NCBI GenBank assembly: GCA_905234555.1
Contig: CAJOHO010000016.1
Location: forward strand, 22,436-86,435
Direction: 5' to 3'
Source of the DNA: an uncultured Bacteroidaceae bacterium
GTDB taxonomy: Bacteria; Bacteroidota; Bacteroidia; Bacteroidales; Bacteroidaceae
Length of the DNA: 64,000 bases
Positions 60,490 through 64,000 of the stretch are shown here, one piece after another. The notes beneath the pieces were generated by a model. It ran no database searches and was not told where the DNA came from. It worked only from the letters and a program-made list of their open reading frames with translations. The position numbers were made by a program, and so were the translations under genes. Within the stretch, counting starts at the first letter, position 1; each line of letters starts with the position of its first letter.

Positions 60490-60906
60490 TTAGCGTCGGC
60501 CTGAAACGATGAACTTCTTCGCCGTCGTGGCTGTGTGGCTGCCTGCGCTCGAGAGCTGGGCCTTGACGATATAGATGCCGGCAGGAAGATGCGAGTCCGT
60601 TTCGCTGAGGTTCCAGGTGAAGGTGTACGTGGACGACGTGCTGAAGTTGTTCTCCTGCGTACTCCACACGCTTCGGCCTGTCACGTCATAGACATCGAGT
60701 TTCAGGTTGATGTTGCTCTGCGGTCTGTCGTTCACGATGGTGAAGACAGCCTGGTCGCGAACGGGCGAATTGACGAACAGGTCAAAGATGTCGTGAATGT
60801 CCCGGTTTTGCATAATGGTCTTGCGATAGATGGAATAGGGATGTTTAATGCGGGCGAAAACCTCGTTGTCAATGCTCTCGCCGGACAGGAAGTCGTGGAT
60901 TTGTGC
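60490..60906 (-). pseudogene. Detached 3' part of porU fused to a RelA/SpoT-like segment
   Basis: An open frame without a start. Its first ~44 codons (60906 to about 60775) read like a RelA/SpoT synthetase core (ARIKHPYSIYRK, QNRDIHDIFDLF). The rest is the expected C-terminus of PorU (NSPVRDQAVFTIVNDRPQ, VYDVTGRSVW, LPAGIYIVKAQLSSAG). It is one base out of frame with the main porU frame, which stops at 60869. It cannot be translated as part of PorU unless the frame is repaired. Confidence 0.7.
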
Positions 60907-63900
60907 TGAACGTAACGGTTCCGTTCTGGTAGCTGCCCACAGTCGGGGTGAAGTAGCTGTTCAGCGAGTAGGTCATCGGTTCGCTGTTGTCAATCATGGC
61001 AGTAATGTCGTGACCTACGCCGCTACCCGTCATATTGATGCCGCTTTCGTCGTGAAGCGAAGCCACCAGCAGGGGCGTGGGGTTCACGATGCTTCCGTTG
61101 GTGAAGCGGTCTGTGTTCAGGTAGCACTCGATGGCTGGGCCGACGGTGTCGTTTGCCATATCTGTGGCTGTGCCGTTGATCAGGAAGTTCTCGAACCGTC
61201 CGTGTGCTTCAATCTTGTGGTCTGCGTTGTGGGCGTAGAGCGAAATCAGTCCTGCCTCACCGCTGTAATTGTTGTCGAGCGGAATGGGGAACGTGAGCGT
61301 GAAACGTCCGTTGCGAACCGAATCGGAGCAAGTGTAGAGCGTGCGGAGGCGGTCGGAGAACTGATGGGCTGGTGTATCGCCGTTGCCACCGCTGTGGGTG
61401 TCTTCGCCGTAGGAGTTGTTCTTGCAAACCACCTGTTCCACGTTATCCATCACGACGGGCGAAACCAGTCCGTTGAAGTCGTCGGCGAGTTTGCCGTCCA
61501 GACCCACGATGTGTCCTTCCACCTTGACCAGACTGCCTGCGCTGACGGTCTGCGGAGTGCCTGGCGCATACATTTCGTTGATTTTATCAACGGCAATCGT
61601 GTAGGTCGGGCGGGCCAGTTTGATGGCTGGGTCGCCCAGCAGGACGAAGTGGGCAAGGTTCGCAGGAATGCTCGTGCTGTAGGTTTCCAGGTAATCGGTT
61701 TTGGCGAGGGCTAAGGCTTCGCCGAGCGTGTTGGTGGAGCCGTCCTCCTTCATGTCAAGCAGATAGCGCATGTATCTGAGGTTGAAGGCTCGGTTGGGTG
61801 AGGAATAAACGGTTCGAGCCGTTCCCACAAATCCCATCGCAGCACCTTTGGGGTTCAGCAGAGCCGTAACTCCCTGATTCTCTGTGTTCATATCGAAAGG
61901 AGTTACATCACAGGCAGCTGTAATCCAGAGGGGAAGTCGGGGCGACGACCAGGCGGCGAAGTTCTCAGTCCGCATCACCTGCTCGTGGCTCAGACAGTAG
62001 GAAGCGCCGTGACCCGTATAATTCATGATGAGGGCGCCGTCCTGCATCAGTTTGTCGATGTCCTTCTGTGTGGCAGGATAGGAATTGCCCGTTGTGCTCT
62101 TCACCCGTTCATAGGTGTCCCAGTAGATGCGCTGGATGCGGAAGTCGGGAGTGAGGCGTGTGGTCTGTTCAATCACGGCGTCGCCGTCCTCCATGTGAAC
62201 ATTGGCGTTGCCGTCGTCGCACAGCACGCCGATGGTGTTTTTCCAGCTGCCTACCTCCTTATTATATATATAGGTAAGGAGTTTGTCCACCACATCCTTT
62301 GCCTCTTTGACGGTGGTGACAGGAATGCGACCTACGCCGACTCTCGGTTTTGCCCTCAGCACATTCGAGGGTGCGTTGTCGTCAACCAGTCCGAAGTAGT
62401 CTTCCAGCACATAGCTTTTGGTGTGGCTCAACGAGTTGTCCGACTGGTAAGTGGGCAGTATGTCGTTGGCGCTGATTTTGCGCAAAGCGCTCGTCACGAG
62501 GCGGTTATCCCAGTAGCAGTCGCCAAAGAGCAGCAAATTCTTGGGCTTATCGTCGTCGCTTTCGGCTTTGTCGTAAAGCATCTTCATGAAACGGCGGATG
62601 GCTGTGGCGTCAGGCGAACCGGCAGAGAATTCGTTGTAAATCTTGTCAACCGTGATGACTAAGGTGCGCAGGCTGTCCTGTTCGACGTGGGCGTTGGCAA
62701 GACGTTGTGCCTGAGCCAGCAGTTTTCCGCTCGTCGGCACAATCACCACGTAGTCTAACGAGCTGAGTGCGTGCAGGTCCTGATTTTCAATCGTACCCAC
62801 GACGGTGGGCGAAGGAAACGAAGCGGAAGGATTGAAAGCTACGATTTCTTCGTCTTTCCAAGCGTTTGGAATATCTGTGTTCGTACTGAAAGGAACGCGC
62901 CAAGTGTTTGTGGATGAGTCGAATGTGCCTGCCACTTCCTCCAAGTTCGTTGTGCCGTTGATGTGCCAGAAGATGGTTTCGCTCTTGCCTTCAGTCAGCA
63001 CAAAAACCTGGTCGCCTGAACGCGAGGGACGGAACAGCAGTTCGTTGTCCTGGAGGCTCAGACGGCGCAGATAGTCGGCTTGTATGTAGTCCAAATGGCC
63101 CGAAATGCCCGATCCGCGAGTGTGAACCAGTTTGATGGTGTTCTTTTCGCTCCTTCGGCTCGGACTGATGTCGTAGCGGCTATTGGACAGCGTAGCGGAC
63201 TCGTAGCTGTCGCTCGGACTGCTAATCGCTTGGGTAGCAAGAACGGTATCGTTGAACGTGACGGTATAACTCGAAGCCTCCTTTGCCACGAACTGCACGT
63301 TGAGGTTCACATGCGACTGGTCTGCGATTCCTGGGAGGGGTAGGGTGTAGGTCTGGATGTTGCCCGATTGGAAGTCGTAGGCATAGAAGAACGTACGTCC
63401 GCTGTTCATATAACTGAACTCATCCTGCTCCAGCAAAGCGTGTTCGGGGAAGGTGATCTGTGTTGGAGCATTACTTTCAGTCTCGTAGGCAAAAGCCTCA
63501 AGGTCAAGTGGTTCTCCGTCGGTGTTCTCAGTCAGGAAATAGCACGTGGAGGTAGCGTAGGGATTGTTGAAATGGGTGAACTGCGAAGTTCGGCTGTTCA
63601 CGCTGGAGAGCGTCCAGCGGGTAGTGCCTCGTCCGTAGAACAGCACCTTTCCCTCTGTGCGCAACAGAGGCAGTTCCACTAAGTCGTCGTCCAGATTCTC
63701 CAGTCCGTTCTCAGGCAACACCTCAACATTCAGTCCGTACAATCTTACCTTCTCCGGATTCGCAAAGCCCATCGAACGCAAACTGCTGTGAGTAATCTGG
63801 TAAATGCCAGCTTTCTCCACCCGAATTTTCACCCAACGCCCTTCCTTCAGCACAGAGTGCTCCGCATACCGATTGCCTGCGCTCTGAGCCTTCGCTCCCA

Positions 63901-63976
63901 GCACAACCAACCAAAAAAGCATAAAGGAGAGAAACAGAACAAACCCTCTCCATCGCCCCAACGGACTCTCCCCCAA
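60869..63976 (-). CDS. porU: T9SS sortase PorU, C-terminus interrupted by frameshift
   Basis: 1035 residues in this frame. The frame stays open beyond 63976 to the window edge. Possible starts are TTG at 63976 or 63961 or ATG at 63922; the hydrophobic signal ends LGAKAQ. The gingipain-like C25 core has a catalytic His in NYTGHGASYCLSHEQ and Cys in ITAACDVTPFD, and the domain continues through GFVGTARTVYSSPNRAF. PorU removes the C-terminal signal of T9SS cargo and attaches anionic LPS. After GTVTF the frame enters foreign-looking sequence and ends at PVRREH. The missing part is present at 60490-60906 in another frame. A family E repeat overlaps the 5' end. Confidence 0.85.
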   Translation of the reverse strand: MGESPLGRWRGFVLFLSFMLFWLVVLGAKAQSAGNRYAEHSVLKEGRWVKIRVEKAGIYQITHSSLRSMGFANPEKVRLYGLNVEVLPENGLENLDDDLVELPLLRTEGKVLFYGRGTTRWTLSSVNSRTSQFTHFNNPYATSTCYFLTENTDGEPLDLEAFAYETESNAPTQITFPEHALLEQDEFSYMNSGRTFFYAYDFQSGNIQTYTLPLPGIADQSHVNLNVQFVAKEASSYTVTFNDTVLATQAISSPSDSYESATLSNSRYDISPSRRSEKNTIKLVHTRGSGISGHLDYIQADYLRRLSLQDNELLFRPSRSGDQVFVLTEGKSETIFWHINGTTNLEEVAGTFDSSTNTWRVPFSTNTDIPNAWKDEEIVAFNPSASFPSPTVVGTIENQDLHALSSLDYVVIVPTSGKLLAQAQRLANAHVEQDSLRTLVITVDKIYNEFSAGSPDATAIRRFMKMLYDKAESDDDKPKNLLLFGDCYWDNRLVTSALRKISANDILPTYQSDNSLSHTKSYVLEDYFGLVDDNAPSNVLRAKPRVGVGRIPVTTVKEAKDVVDKLLTYIYNKEVGSWKNTIGVLCDDGNANVHMEDGDAVIEQTTRLTPDFRIQRIYWDTYERVKSTTGNSYPATQKDIDKLMQDGALIMNYTGHGASYCLSHEQVMRTENFAAWSSPRLPLWITAACDVTPFDMNTENQGVTALLNPKGAAMGFVGTARTVYSSPNRAFNLRYMRYLLDMKEDGSTNTLGEALALAKTDYLETYSTSIPANLAHFVLLGDPAIKLARPTYTIAVDKINEMYAPGTPQTVSAGSLVKVEGHIVGLDGKLADDFNGLVSPVVMDNVEQVVCKNNSYGEDTHSGGNGDTPAHQFSDRLRTLYTCSDSVRNGRFTLTFPIPLDNNYSGEAGLISLYAHNADHKIEAHGRFENFLINGTATDMANDTVGPAIECYLNTDRFTNGSIVNPTPLLVASLHDESGINMTGSGVGHDITAMIDNSEPMTYSLNSYFTPTVGSYQNGTVTFSTNPRLPVRREH

Positions 63977-64000
63977 CCCCTCCCTTGTAGGGAGGGGAGT
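63972..64000. repeat. C/T-G/A palindromic repeat (family E) at the window edge
   Basis: CTCCCCCAACCCCTCCCTTGTAGGGAGGGG-type element, cut by the window end, overlapping the likely porU start region. Confidence 0.55.

Overview
The window looks like a chromosome segment of a Bacteroidales bacterium, most likely Prevotellaceae. Signs are two SusC/SusD pairs, lipoproteins with an SC lipobox, a BspA-type leucine-rich-repeat lipoprotein, type IX secretion (T9SS) genes (porV, porU) with several proteins carrying T9SS-like C-terminal tails, and promoters of the Bacteroidetes form TTTG-N19/20-TAnnTTTG.

Layout. 1-13.4 kb: plus-strand surface genes, namely the 3' part of a giant multidomain T9SS-type protein, a small lipoprotein, a 46-residue ORF, a fimbrillin-like lipoprotein, a DUF4468 protein and a BspA-like protein. 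13.4-22.2 kb: an accessory block with HicA/HicB, a HigA-like antitoxin beside a possible toxin remnant, an orphan N6-adenine methyltransferase in AT-rich DNA, an XRE-HicB fusion regulator, a P4-type helicase and a CHC2 primase. It ends in an untranscribed gap, bounded by two facing terminators, that holds six repeats at 22-23 bp spacing, then an HU-like protein. I read 17.5-22.1 kb as an integrated or captured replicon. 22.3-28.3 kb: a REP-associated tyrosine transposase (RAYT), a secreted protein, a frameshifted Xaa-Pro aminopeptidase, a metalloprotease-like lipoprotein and delta-1-pyrroline-5-carboxylate dehydrogenase. 28.5-29.0 kb: tRNA-Ser(CGA) and a structured 6S-like RNA candidate.

29-34.3 kb: two secreted HExxH proteins whose genes converge on a shared terminator, and another T9SS-type cargo protein. 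34.3-55.1 kb: a minus-strand locus of about 21 kb encoding three fasciclin-domain lipoproteins, two SusC/SusD pairs, a GH27 alpha-galactosidase and a BASS-family transporter. This suggests surface capture of a galactose-containing glycoconjugate, digestion and uptake. 55.2-64 kb: housekeeping genes (DUF2461, FAD oxidoreductase, MORN protein, ispF), then porV and porU. porU serves the secreted proteins above, but its 3' part is interrupted by a segment that reads like a RelA/SpoT synthetase and shifts the frame.

The window is rich in small repeats: several families of short palindromes (two copies lie inside genes), a triple 60-bp tandem repeat, and 9-, 11- and 36-bp repeats. The RAYT could be the agent that spread some of them.
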